Positions 17,851 through 26,141 of a stretch of DNA of 64,000 nucleotides are shown in pieces. How positions within the stretch are numbered: the first letter of the stretch is position 1; each line of letters opens with the position of its first letter. The stretch covers positions 349,132 through 413,131 of the forward strand of contig JAVVSD010000001.1 in NCBI GenBank assembly GCA_036654375.1, in the 5' to 3' direction. A model generated the notes under the pieces. That model searched no databases and was not told where the DNA came from. It was given only the letters and a program-made list of their open reading frames with translations. This DNA comes from RZYX01 sp036654375. GTDB taxonomy: Bacteria > Bacillota > Clostridia > Oscillospirales > Acutalibacteraceae. A program made the translations under genes and the position numbers.

Positions 17851-19686
17851 TTATTCAGCGTCAGTAAAGTCTGCATCATAATATTGCTTATCTGCACCAT
17901 CTGTGCCTTGCTCACCCTGTGATTCACCCTGTGGTGCTTCTTCGCCCTGTGGTGCAGCCTTTTTATAAAGCTTTTCTGAAACTTCATAAAACTTTGCTGT
18001 TAGCTCTTCCTGCTTTGACTTAATAAGGTTCATATCCTCGCCTTTAAGAGCTTCTTTAAGTGCATCTGCCTTTTCTTCAAGGTCCTTTTTGTCTGCTTCT
18101 TCAAACTTATCTGCCTCTTCTGAAAGGATTTTTTCGCACTGATAAACCATCTGGTCTGCTGCATTTCTTGTGTCAAGTTCTTCCTTACGCTTTTTATCCT
18201 CATCTGCAAACTGCTCTGCGTCCTTAACAGCCTTTTCAATGTCATCCTTTGACATATTTGAAGATGCTGTGATAGAAATTGACTGCTCCTTGCTTGTGCC
18301 AAGGTCCTTTGCAGAAACATGGACTATACCGTTTGCGTCAATGTCAAATGTGACCTCGACTTGTGGTGTTCCACGACGGGCTGGAAGAATTCCATCAAGG
18401 TGGAACATTCCAAGTGTCTTATTATCTTTAGCGAACTCACGCTCACCCTGAAGAACATGGACTTCAACAGATGTCTGGTTGTCTGCTGCTGTTGAGAAAA
18501 CCTGGCTCTTCTTTGTTGGGATTGTTGTGTTTCTTTCAATTATTTTTGTGCTAACTCCGCCGAGTGTTTCAATACCAAGTGAAAGTGGAGTAACATCAAG
18601 AAGTAAAAGTCCCTTAACATCTCCGCCAAGAACACCAGCCTGTAAAGCTGCACCGATTGCAACACATTCATCTGGATTAATGCCCTTGAAAGGCTCTTTG
18701 CCTGTAAATGCCTTAATAGCGTCCTGTACTGCAGGTATACGAGAAGAACCACCAACCATAAGTACCTTGTCAAGCTCTGATGCTTTGATGCCTGAATCCT
18801 GCATTGCCTGACGAACCGGCTTCATTGTTGCTTCAACAAGGTCTGCTGTAAGCTCGTTGAACTTTGCTCTTGTAAGAGTTGTTTCAAGATGCTTTGGACC
18901 TGTTGCATCAGCTGTGATAAATGGAAGGCTGATTGAAGATGTTGTTACACCTGAAAGTTCAATCTTTGCCTTTTCTGCTGCTTCTTTAAGTCGTTGCATA
19001 GCCATTTTGTCGCCTTTAAGGTCAACACCCTGATCTTTTTTGAATTCGTCTGCAAGGTAGTTTATTACTCTTTGGTCAAAATCGTCACCGCCAAGTTTGT
19101 TGTTACCTGCTGTTGAAAGAACTTCCTGAACACCGTCACCCATTTCAATTATTGAAACATCGAAGGTTCCGCCGCCAAGGTCATAAACCATAATCTTCTG
19201 GTCATTTTCTTTATCTATGCCATACGCAAGAGCTGCGGCTGTTGGCTCATTAATTATTCTCTTTACTTCAAGTCCTGCAATTTTGCCTGCGTCCTTTGTT
19301 GCCTGACGCTGTGAGTCTGTGAAATATGCAGGAACTGTGATAACAGCTTCTGTAATTGTATCTCCAAGATAGCTTTCTGCATCTGCTTTAAGCTTTTGGA
19401 GAATCATTGCAGAGATTTCCTGCGGTGTAAATTTCTTGCTATCAATCTTAACTTTGTAATCTGTTCCCATCTGACGCTTGATTGAAGCGACAGTTTTGTC
19501 TGGATTTGTGATTGCTTGCCTTTTAGCAACCTGCCCTACCATACGCTCGCCTGTTTTTGAGAAAGCAACTACTGATGGGGTTGTTCTTGCACCTTCTGCG
19601 TTTGCTATTACTACAGCCTCGCCACCCTCAATAACTGCTACACAAGAGTTTGTTGTTCCAAGGTCGATTCCAACTATCTTTGCCAT
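17851..19686 (-). CDS. dnaK: Chaperone DnaK (Hsp70)
   Basis: DnaK is the ATP-driven Hsp70. The 611-residue protein has the ATPase signatures IVGIDLGTTNSCVAV (N-terminus), VYDLGGGTFDVSII (about 170) and VLMVGGSSRIPAVQ (about 310), the interdomain linker LLLDVTPLSLGIETLGG, a substrate-binding beta domain, and a helical lid ending in a Gln/Gly-rich tail. It lacks the extra ATPase-domain segment seen in proteobacterial DnaK, as is normal for Firmicutes. Third gene of the HrcA operon, 53 bp after grpE and 79 bp before the dnaJ start. Confidence 0.97.
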   Translation of the reverse strand: MAKIVGIDLGTTNSCVAVIEGGEAVVIANAEGARTTPSVVAFSKTGERMVGQVAKRQAITNPDKTVASIKRQMGTDYKVKIDSKKFTPQEISAMILQKLKADAESYLGDTITEAVITVPAYFTDSQRQATKDAGKIAGLEVKRIINEPTAAALAYGIDKENDQKIMVYDLGGGTFDVSIIEMGDGVQEVLSTAGNNKLGGDDFDQRVINYLADEFKKDQGVDLKGDKMAMQRLKEAAEKAKIELSGVTTSSISLPFITADATGPKHLETTLTRAKFNELTADLVEATMKPVRQAMQDSGIKASELDKVLMVGGSSRIPAVQDAIKAFTGKEPFKGINPDECVAIGAALQAGVLGGDVKGLLLLDVTPLSLGIETLGGVSTKIIERNTTIPTKKSQVFSTAADNQTSVEVHVLQGEREFAKDNKTLGMFHLDGILPARRGTPQVEVTFDIDANGIVHVSAKDLGTSKEQSISITASSNMSKDDIEKAVKDAEQFADEDKKRKEELDTRNAADQMVYQCEKILSEEADKFEEADKKDLEEKADALKEALKGEDMNLIKSKQEELTAKFYEVSEKLYKKAAPQGEEAPQGESQGEQGTDGADKQYYDADFTDAE

Positions 19687-19739
19687 AAAAAATTCCTCCT
19701 AAAGAAATGAATTAATAATTTATTTTATATTGGTATAAG

Positions 19740-20258
19740 TTAGTTTGCTACTTTTACCATTGCAGGTCTTAAAATTTTGTCACTCATTCTGTATCCTTTA
19801 ACAAATACATCTGTGATGACATTCTCTTCAAAGCTTTCATCATCAATATGCATTACTGCATTGTGTATATTTGGGTCAAACTTATCATTGGCTGCTCCAA
19901 AGCTTTCGACTCCAAGCTTTTCAAAAATCTGGAGAAGCTGGGCAAAAGTCATGTCAATTCCTTTTTTGTAATCTTCAGATGCGGGGTCAGAAATTTCATT
20001 TGCCCTGTCAAAATTATCAATCACAGGTAAAATTTCAGAAAGAACGGATGCTTTTGCATCAGCATAAACTGACTCACGCTCTTTTTGAGATCGCTTTCGG
20101 AAGTTATCATACTCTGCCGCAAGCCTGAGATACTTTTCGTTTAAGTCATTAATCTCATCTTTTAACACTTGTTCCTCGGTTTGTTTTTTTTCCAAAACCT
20201 CTGGAGTTTCGGCTTTGGGCTGTGGCTTCTTTTTCTTTTCTTCCTTAGTCTTTGCCAT
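19740..20258 (-). CDS. grpE: Nucleotide exchange factor GrpE
   Basis: GrpE releases ADP from DnaK. From the ATG at 20258 (GAGGAGG upstream) the protein has 172 residues: a Lys/Glu-rich disordered start, a long coiled coil (QVLKDEINDLNEKYLRLAAEYDNFRKRSQKER) and the C-terminal beta domain with FDPNIHNAVMHIDDE and GYRMSDKILRPAMVKV, which is diagnostic. It overlaps the hrcA 3' end by 14 bp, so translation is probably coupled. An upstream in-frame ATG at 20300 lies deep inside hrcA and is not used here. Confidence 0.95.
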   Translation of the reverse strand: MAKTKEEKKKKPQPKAETPEVLEKKQTEEQVLKDEINDLNEKYLRLAAEYDNFRKRSQKERESVYADAKASVLSEILPVIDNFDRANEISDPASEDYKKGIDMTFAQLLQIFEKLGVESFGAANDKFDPNIHNAVMHIDDESFEENVITDVFVKGYRMSDKILRPAMVKVAN

Positions 20259-21306
20259 TTGGCATATCCTCCTCATATACTTCAGACAAAAGTCTTCCAA
20301 CTATGCCTGTTAAATATTTTATGCTTGGTATGAGTCTGGAGTAGTTAAGCCTTGTGGGACCAATTATTCCAATTGAACCGCCTTCCCTATCTCCTATCAT
20401 ATATCTTGAAATAATCATGCTGGAGTTTTTAAGCTCCTTGTAATTATTTTCACTGCCAATTCGAACATCAAGGTCGTTTTTAATGGATGCTATTATTTGG
20501 TTTAGTGGCTCACCCCTGTGAAGAAACTCAAGTAGCTCCCCCGCATTCTGTTCCAATTCACGATATCCCAAAAGGTTTGCCTGTCCACCCAGAATTATTT
20601 CAGACTGTGAAGCTGCGTTTGCAAGGTCAGACAGAGTTACAAGAAGCGGTGACATTGCAAGAGCCTTGCTCCCAAGTGACGCCGCAAGAGTCTGTATCAT
20701 AGCTGTGCAAATATCTGAAAGGGGTTTTTCTATAAAGTTTTTAGCCGTTATTGCATAAAATGTTTCTATAATATCTGGCGTAATTTCCACATCTGTCCTG
20801 CAAGCTTTACTTTTTAGTATACCCGTCGATGTCATCAAAACTATCATTGCGGTCTTTGGACTTATCTGAACCATTTCAACTCGGCGTATTACTGCATTTT
20901 CGTCACCTAAGGTTGTAGAAAGTGACGCACAATTTGTAAAGTCAACCAAAACCTCAGAAGCTTTTTCAAGCAATTGCTCAGGGTCATTTGTCCTATTGTT
21001 TACGCAGGCATCAATTCGCCTTCTATCAACATCCTCAAGCTCATACAGTGGCATCAGGTTGTCTATATAATACCTGTAGCCTTTTTGTGTTGGTATTCTG
21101 CCAGCCGATGTGTGTGGCTGTTCAAGGTACCCCTGTTCAGATAGCTCTGACATCTCATTCCTTACTGTGGCTGAAGAAACAGACATATTAAAAAGCTCAC
21201 AAACGGTTTTTGAACCAACTGGCTCACCAGTTGCAATATATTGTTCAATTATATCCGCAAGTATTTTATTTTTTCTTTCAGGTAATCCCAATTGTTTCAC
21301 CACCAT
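20245..21306 (-). CDS. hrcA: Heat-inducible transcription repressor HrcA
   Basis: HrcA binds the CIRCE operator and represses the class I heat-shock genes; GroEL helps keep it active. The 353-residue protein has an N-terminal winged helix (ILADIIEQYIATGEPVGSKTVCELFNMSVSSATVRNEMSELSEQGYL, then HTSAGRIPTQKGYRYYIDNL) and the family C-terminus (GSIGIIGPTRLNYSRLIPSIKYL). The ATG at 21306 is only 10 bp from CIRCE. No clear Shine-Dalgarno sequence is visible because that region is occupied by the operator. A GTG at 21315 is an alternative. It is first in hrcA-grpE-dnaK-dnaJ and thus autoregulated. Confidence 0.93.
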   Translation of the reverse strand: MVVKQLGLPERKNKILADIIEQYIATGEPVGSKTVCELFNMSVSSATVRNEMSELSEQGYLEQPHTSAGRIPTQKGYRYYIDNLMPLYELEDVDRRRIDACVNNRTNDPEQLLEKASEVLVDFTNCASLSTTLGDENAVIRRVEMVQISPKTAMIVLMTSTGILKSKACRTDVEITPDIIETFYAITAKNFIEKPLSDICTAMIQTLAASLGSKALAMSPLLVTLSDLANAASQSEIILGGQANLLGYRELEQNAGELLEFLHRGEPLNQIIASIKNDLDVRIGSENNYKELKNSSMIISRYMIGDREGGSIGIIGPTRLNYSRLIPSIKYLTGIVGRLLSEVYEEDMPNGKD

Positions 21307-21316
21307 AATTAGCACT

Positions 21317-21343
21317 TTAGCACTCGCACGATTAGAGTGCTAA
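21317..21343 (-). promoter_or_regulatory. CIRCE operator (HrcA binding site)
   Basis: A perfect CIRCE inverted repeat is present: TTAGCACTC-N9-GAGTGCTAA. It begins about 4 bp after the predicted transcription start of the hrcA promoter and ends 10 bp before the hrcA ATG, so it lies in the 5' untranslated region as in other Firmicutes. Confidence 0.97.
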
Positions 21344-21353
21344 TTCAATTTAT

Positions 21354-21382
21354 ACTATACAACCCATGTGACATAAAGTCAA
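21354..21382 (-). promoter_or_regulatory. Sigma-A promoter of hrcA-grpE-dnaK-dnaJ
   Basis: On the minus strand TTGACT (21382-21377) and TATAGT (21359-21354) are spaced by 17 bp. The start point would be near 21347, immediately before CIRCE. Confidence 0.8.
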
Positions 21383-21801
21383 TATTCCAAATGTAAACAC
21401 TTTGTTAAAAAATAAAGGTATTTTTGTTAATAACATTAAAAATTTAAAATATAAACTTAAAATATAAATAGTGTATTGATTTGCTTTTGTTGTGCATAAT
21501 ATAGATTGTAAAATTAGTTTTATATTATTCTTTAGTCCAATTATTTATTTTTTCCATCTTTAAAAGCAGATCTTTCTTCGTTAATTATTATAATTAATAT
21601 TTAATGAACCCTGTTTTCAGATAAAGTTTACAATTTCACAATTCTTGTACAAGTCAAATAAAAATAAATTTCTTCCTTTATAAGATTACCCTTATGGTAT
21701 GATTACATAGTTTCACATGATTTTTGTCAACATCTATTAGGTAGTAAATAAAAATAACTTTAAACTATGTATTGTAAAGTATACAGGGAGGATATGAAAT
21801 T
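21383..21801. other. AT-rich intergenic region between hrcA and the Xre gene
   Basis: This divergent spacer of about 420 bp has very high A+T and many stop codons in all frames. It should hold the promoter of the small Xre gene at 21802, but I could not pick out a convincing -35/-10 pair. No repeat or RNA structure stood out. Confidence 0.5.
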
Positions 21802-21999
21802 ATGAAGACATATATGGAAATTATTAGAGACCTTCGTGAGGACAATGATCTTTCGCAATCAGATGTTGCGAAGGTACTTGGAACAACTCAACAGGTTTAT
21901 TCCAGATATGAAACTGGTCAAAACGAGTTACCCATTAGACATTTAATAACCCTTTGCAACTTTTATAAGGTAAGTGCCGACTCGATTTTGGGACTTTAA
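21802..21999 (+). CDS. Small Xre-family helix-turn-helix regulator
   Basis: The 65-residue protein is essentially one HTH_3 (Cro/CI) domain: MEIIRDLREDNDLSQSDVAKVLG, then TTQQVYSRYETGQNELP as recognition helix region, and IRHLITLCNFYKVSADSILGL. A GGGAGGAT ribosome binding site precedes the ATG. It has no effector domain and is monocistronic, with a terminator at 22067. Stand-alone proteins of this kind are common in Clostridia and their targets are rarely known. The DNA-binding role is clear; the regulon is not. Confidence 0.88.
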   Translation: MKTYMEIIRDLREDNDLSQSDVAKVLGTTQQVYSRYETGQNELPIRHLITLCNFYKVSADSILGL

Positions 22000-22066
22000 G
22001 TTTTGATTTTACATTTCATATCTATTTGCGGTTACTAATTTAAGCATACTTGTTTTATATACTTTA

Positions 22067-22102
22067 ATACCTCATGGCTATTATGTCATGAGGTATTTTT
22101 TA
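22067..22102 (+). terminator. Intrinsic terminator after the Xre gene
   Basis: ATACCTCATG (22067-22076) pairs with CATGAGGTAT (22087-22096) and is followed by T6. Confidence 0.85.
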
Positions 22103-22261
22103 TTGTTATTATTTTTTGACTGATAATTAAACTGACCTGCCATATAAATGTAATATTGAAATTTTAAACGCTTTGACAATTTTGTTCTGGAGTCCTCACC
22201 AATCTACTCGTCGAAGTTTGTGATCGATGTCAACGCAATATTAAAAATTTCAGACATAATT

Positions 22262-23698
22262 TTAGTAGGCTTTGCCCCAATACAGCATATTCCTTGCAGA
22301 CTTTCCGCAACAAACGCATTTATCCGAAATTCTCTCCTGCTCAAATGGTATACATCTTGAAGTTACACCCGCAACCTCTTTAAGCTTTTCCTCACAGGCA
22401 AGGTCACCGCACCACATCGCTTTTATAAACCCAGGTCGGTTTTCTGCATTTTCAATCATCTCATCAAGAGTAGTTACTGAATATGTCATTTCTTCCCTGC
22501 GGTTCAAAGCCTTTTGATAAAGACCATCGTGTACTAATTTTAGAAGCTCTGGTATTTTGCTTTCAAGCTCATCAAGTGAAACAAAGATTTTTTCTCTGTT
22601 ATCACGCCTTACAAGGACACACTGATTGTTTGCAATATCCTTTGGCCCGATTTCAAGACGAAGTGGAACTCCCTTCATCTCGTATTCTGCAAATTTCCAG
22701 CCCGCCGAATTATCGCTATCATCAAGCTTGACACGACAGAACTTTGAAAGTCTGTCCGCCAGCTCATTTGCCTTGTCAAGAACGCCTTCCTTGTGCATCG
22801 CAATTGGAAGAATCGCAACCTGAACAGGTGAAACAAACGGTGGAAGTACAAGACCGTTATCGTCACCATGAGTCATTATTATTGCACCGATTATACGGCT
22901 TGACATTCCCCATGAGGTCTGGTGAGGATACTGCTGTGTGTTATCTCTGCCTGTAAACTGAATGTCAAATGCTTTTGAGAAGCCATCTCCAAAATAGTGG
23001 CTTGTTGCGCTTTGAAGTGCTTTTCCATCATGCATAAGTGCTTCTATCGTGTAGGTGGATTCTGCGCCGGCAAACTTTTCTTTGTCTGTCTTTTTTCCTT
23101 TTACAACAGGTATCGCAAGACAGTTTTCTGCAAAATCTGAATACACATTTAGCATTCTCTCTGTTTCTTCAATTGCCTCCTGCGCTGTTTCATGCATTGT
23201 GTGGCCTTCCTGCCAAAAGAACTCTGTTGTCCTTAAAAACGGACGAGTAGTCTTTTCCCATCTGACAACTGAACACCACTGATTATACAGCTTTGGCAAA
23301 TCTCTGTATGATTGAATTATTTCACTGTAGTGGTCGCAAAAAAGTGTTTCTGAAGTTGGTCTAACACACAAACGCTCTGTTAGCTTTTCGCTTCCTCCAT
23401 GTGTTACCCATGCAACCTCAGGTGCAAAGCCTTCAACATGATCCTTCTCCTTTTGAAGAAGACCTTCGGGAATAAACATCGGCATCATTACATTTTCGTG
23501 TCCTGTTGCCTTGAAACGGCTGTCAAGCTCATTTCTTATGTTTTCCCAAAGAGCCGTACCATATGGACGAATGACCATGCAGCCCCTTACATTTGAGTAA
23601 GATGCAAGCTGTGCTTTTTTTACAACATCTGTGTACCATTTTGCAAAGTCAACATCCATAGAGGTTATTTCATCAACCATCTTTTTCTGCTCTGCCAT
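22262..23698 (-). CDS. proS: Prolyl-tRNA synthetase, type 3 (short, archaeal/eukaryotic-like)
   Basis: ProRS charges tRNA-Pro. At 478 residues without the INS editing domain, and with a C-terminal zinc-binding-like region ending in CVCCGKSARNMLYWGKAY, this is the type 3 form shared with archaea and eukaryotes and common in Clostridia. Class II motifs are visible: RPYGTALWENIRNEL (motif 1 region), RPTSETLFCDHYSEII, RWEKTTRPFLRTTEFFWQEGHT (motif 2) and the C-terminal QTSWGMSSRIIGAIIMTHGDD (motif 3 region). AAGGCGG precedes the ATG. The gene is monocistronic. Confidence 0.95.
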   Translation of the reverse strand: MAEQKKMVDEITSMDVDFAKWYTDVVKKAQLASYSNVRGCMVIRPYGTALWENIRNELDSRFKATGHENVMMPMFIPEGLLQKEKDHVEGFAPEVAWVTHGGSEKLTERLCVRPTSETLFCDHYSEIIQSYRDLPKLYNQWCSVVRWEKTTRPFLRTTEFFWQEGHTMHETAQEAIEETERMLNVYSDFAENCLAIPVVKGKKTDKEKFAGAESTYTIEALMHDGKALQSATSHYFGDGFSKAFDIQFTGRDNTQQYPHQTSWGMSSRIIGAIIMTHGDDNGLVLPPFVSPVQVAILPIAMHKEGVLDKANELADRLSKFCRVKLDDSDNSAGWKFAEYEMKGVPLRLEIGPKDIANNQCVLVRRDNREKIFVSLDELESKIPELLKLVHDGLYQKALNRREEMTYSVTTLDEMIENAENRPGFIKAMWCGDLACEEKLKEVAGVTSRCIPFEQERISDKCVCCGKSARNMLYWGKAY

Positions 23699-23785
23699 AT
23701 CTTTACCGCCTTTTACTTCGTTAATTACGAATATTATAGTTTGATATTATATACTATATAATAAACTTTTTCAATAGCACAAAGT

Positions 23786-23811
23786 AAAAAGACCCGCTTA
23801 GCGGGCCTTTA
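23786..23811 (-). terminator. Intrinsic terminator after acpP
   Basis: On the minus strand AAAGGCCCGC and GCGGGTCTTT pair around TAA and are followed by a U tract. It lies 22 bp beyond the acpP stop. Confidence 0.88.
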
Positions 23812-23832
23812 AATTCCGTACATTAAAAAGCT

Positions 23833-24060
23833 TTACTGATTGTCTTCGATAAACTTCACAGCATCTGCAATTGTCTTTATGTTCTCAATTGCTGAATCTG
23901 GAACCTCAATGTCAAACTCATCTTCTATTGACATTACAAGGTCAATAAGATCAAGGCTGTCTGCTCCCAAATCCTCCATAAGACTTGACTCCATTGTTAC
24001 TGCACTTGCATCAAGCTCAAGCTGATCACAAATGATGTCCCTGATTTTTTCAAAAATCAT
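23833..24060 (-). CDS. acpP: Acyl carrier protein
   Basis: The 75-residue acidic protein has the phosphopantetheine attachment motif GADSLDLIDLVMSIED, with the modified serine at about residue 36, and the four-helix ACP pattern. It carries growing acyl chains in fatty-acid synthesis. No fab genes lie next to it here; it is a single-gene unit with its own terminator, so it could be the housekeeping ACP or a specialised one. Confidence 0.93.
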   Translation of the reverse strand: MIFEKIRDIICDQLELDASAVTMESSLMEDLGADSLDLIDLVMSIEDEFDIEVPDSAIENIKTIADAVKFIEDNQ

Positions 24061-24242
24061 TAAAACTTCCCCCTATTGCTAATAATTTATATGCCAACTC
24101 TTAATAATCATAAAAAAGATAATGTGTACTCCATTTATACTATTTATTTTTGAAGTGTTTGTCAATAGGCTTTTCACGAAAGTTTAAAAATAAATTAACT
24201 TTTAGAAGAATACATTACAATTGTCGTGTGTAGCTGCGCATA

Positions 24243-24272
24243 AAAATTCCCTTACCTAATGGTAAGGGAATT
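24243..24272 (-). terminator. Intrinsic terminator after the short-chain dehydrogenase
   Basis: AATTCCCTTACC and GGTAAGGGAATT form a perfect 12-bp stem around TAAT. On the minus strand it is followed by TTT. It lies 20 bp past the dehydrogenase stop codon. Confidence 0.88.
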
Positions 24273-24292
24273 AAATTTTAACTTATGTATTC

Positions 24293-25138
24293 TTATTTTC
24301 TGAGAAGCTTGCTTCCAAGTGAAACTACTGTCTTGTAGCCAAAGTCAATGAGTTTGTCTGGAATAGGATTAATAAGTCCAAGATACCATGTATTCTTACA
24401 CTTGTAGTTTGTCCTTGGATGCTCAGCATAGATAGCTTGCATAACAGTTTCTACAAGATATTTCTTATCATGTGGGTGGTTCATTGCAACTGACATGATT
24501 GGCTTAAGAACTGAAAGCACATCATGATAATGAGTTGTTGAGTTAAGAAGCTTATCATATCCCGCTGTTGCCTGCCCATGCATTCCTGTCTTAAATGAAC
24601 CTGGCTGAATCTTTATAACAGGTATATCAATAAAGCAAAGTTCACGACGAAGACCTATTGTATAAGCCTCAACTGCGTACTTAGTTATTGCATATGGTGT
24701 GTTAAATGGCTGTGGCTTTTCCCAGCCGCACTCAGATGAGAAGTTTATGATGCGTCCTTTGCAAGCGTCAATAAGCTCAAAGAATGCCTTATTAACCCTT
24801 ATCATTCCAAGTACATTAACATTAATCATTTTTTCCATCAATGCTGCTGGATCACCCTCTATAAGCGAATCCATTGTGTGCATTCCTGCACAGTTTACAA
24901 TAACATCAAGATGGTCAGTGTGCTTTTTTACTTCTTCTGCTGCTTCAAAGCAGTTTTCCTGACTTATGATGTTCATAACAATTGGAATAACATGGTCACT
25001 TGTTTTTGAAACCAAGTCCTTGAGTCCAACTTCATTAAAATCGGCAGCAAAAATTGTCCAGCCACCTCTGTTATTGAGTTCTTCAACACAAGCACCTGCA
25101 AGTCCGCCTGCTGCTCCTGTAATAAGTGCATACTTCAT
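24293..25138 (-). CDS. Short-chain dehydrogenase/reductase (SDR)
   Basis: This 281-residue NAD(P)-dependent oxidoreductase has the classical SDR signatures: cofactor motif TGAAGGLAG (about 7-15), NCAG in the fourth strand (VIVNCAGMHT), catalytic Ser in NFSSECGW, and Tyr-x-x-x-Lys in YAITK (about 157-161). The acidic residue after the second strand (AADFNE) suggests NAD preference. The C-terminal part (YKCKNTWYLGLINPIPDKLIDFGYK) resembles retinol/steroid-dehydrogenase-like SDRs. The substrate cannot be read from sequence. ATG at 25138 has better spacing to GAGAGG than the ATG at 25144. Monocistronic. Confidence 0.85.
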   Translation of the reverse strand: MKYALITGAAGGLAGACVEELNNRGGWTIFAADFNEVGLKDLVSKTSDHVIPIVMNIISQENCFEAAEEVKKHTDHLDVIVNCAGMHTMDSLIEGDPAALMEKMINVNVLGMIRVNKAFFELIDACKGRIINFSSECGWEKPQPFNTPYAITKYAVEAYTIGLRRELCFIDIPVIKIQPGSFKTGMHGQATAGYDKLLNSTTHYHDVLSVLKPIMSVAMNHPHDKKYLVETVMQAIYAEHPRTNYKCKNTWYLGLINPIPDKLIDFGYKTVVSLGSKLLRK

Positions 25139-25301
25139 TTTCATGTACCTCTCATTCTTTTAAAATATTATTATCTTTTATGCCATACTATGCCTAAAAT
25201 AAAATCAGACAACAACAATATAAATCTTAATTCAAAATGGATTTCTGACTACCATATTCCCATTGTTTAATTTTATTTTTTGATAAAATATATCAATAGA
25301 T

Positions 25302-25331
25302 ATTGTACATTTATTGGTAATAATTTGTCAA
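25302..25331 (-). promoter_or_regulatory. Candidate promoter of the SDR gene
   Basis: On the minus strand TTGACA (25331-25326) and TACAAT (25307-25302) are spaced by 18 bp. It lies about 160 bp upstream of the start codon, leaving a long leader in which I saw no clear structure. Confidence 0.5.
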
Positions 25332-26092
25332 TACTTTGTTAAGAATTTGTAAATTTATTGATCATCTATCTCGATGAAATTTGCCACTTTTTTAATTTTT
25401 AAATACGAATTATATTTTTTTGAATAATTTGTTAATAAACGGGTACAACATATCAAATTTATGCGGTTTTTGCATATCGTTTTTCATAATTAGGTGTAAA
25501 GTATTTATACTTCCACCTGTTCAAAACTCTGCTGAAAATGTTAACAACGCACTTTATAATGCGTTTATATCAATAAACACATCCTCAAGTGTAAAGCTTT
25601 CCACTTTCTTTTAACAAGTTTTCAACATTTTTTGGATTTTGGGCAAATGAATATACATTTTGCATATACATTAGTTATTAGTCATTATTAAACAATTTTC
25701 ATTCACAGATTATTCAAAAACATAAATATGGAGTCGGAATTCTTTCGTTTTTTATGGAATATTTTGTATAAAATGATTAGTTCTTATACATTTTTTTCTA
25801 TCACCTCTACTCTAATTTTGAAGACTTATTGGAAAATAAATTGCTTGTACATTATGATAATATTAAAAGTATTTATCAAGTATTACTACTTTAAATACTT
25901 TTCTATGTTTATCTTTTAACTAACAAAAAATCTATTAAACCTAAACTTTGTATAAATTAAAATTCTAAGTCAAAATCAATGTTATAAATTGGGGTTTAAA
26001 TAAATTTTTGCCTGTCCCTTAATATAGTTCTACACTTCGTTATTGGATTCTTAAAATTCTTGTTTTCATAATTTTTAATACTCCTCGATAGG
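25332..26092. other. Long AT-rich non-coding stretch with one inverted repeat
   Basis: About 760 bp without a credible gene: the short open frames lack ribosome binding sites and have extreme Phe/Ile/Tyr composition. The one structured element is an inverted repeat at 25492-25518, with AGGTG pairing with CACCT and AAGTAT with ATACTT. The remainder is low-complexity A/T with no tRNA and no transposase remnant that I can recognise. Confidence 0.5.
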
Positions 26093-26128
26093 CGCAAAAA
26101 AAGACAGAGCATTAACTGCTCTGTCTTT
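26093..26128 (-). terminator. Intrinsic terminator after pckG
   Basis: AAAGACAGAGCA and TGCTCTGTCTTT form a perfect 12-bp stem with a five-base loop. On the minus strand it is followed by a run of seven U. Confidence 0.92.
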
Positions 26129-26141
26129 AAATTAAAATTAA

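Noticed and set aside
25420..25919. Two frames of 63-64 codons in the gap between the SDR gene and pckG
   Set aside because: No ribosome binding sites and the composition is that of random AT-rich DNA (Phe, Ile, Tyr runs).
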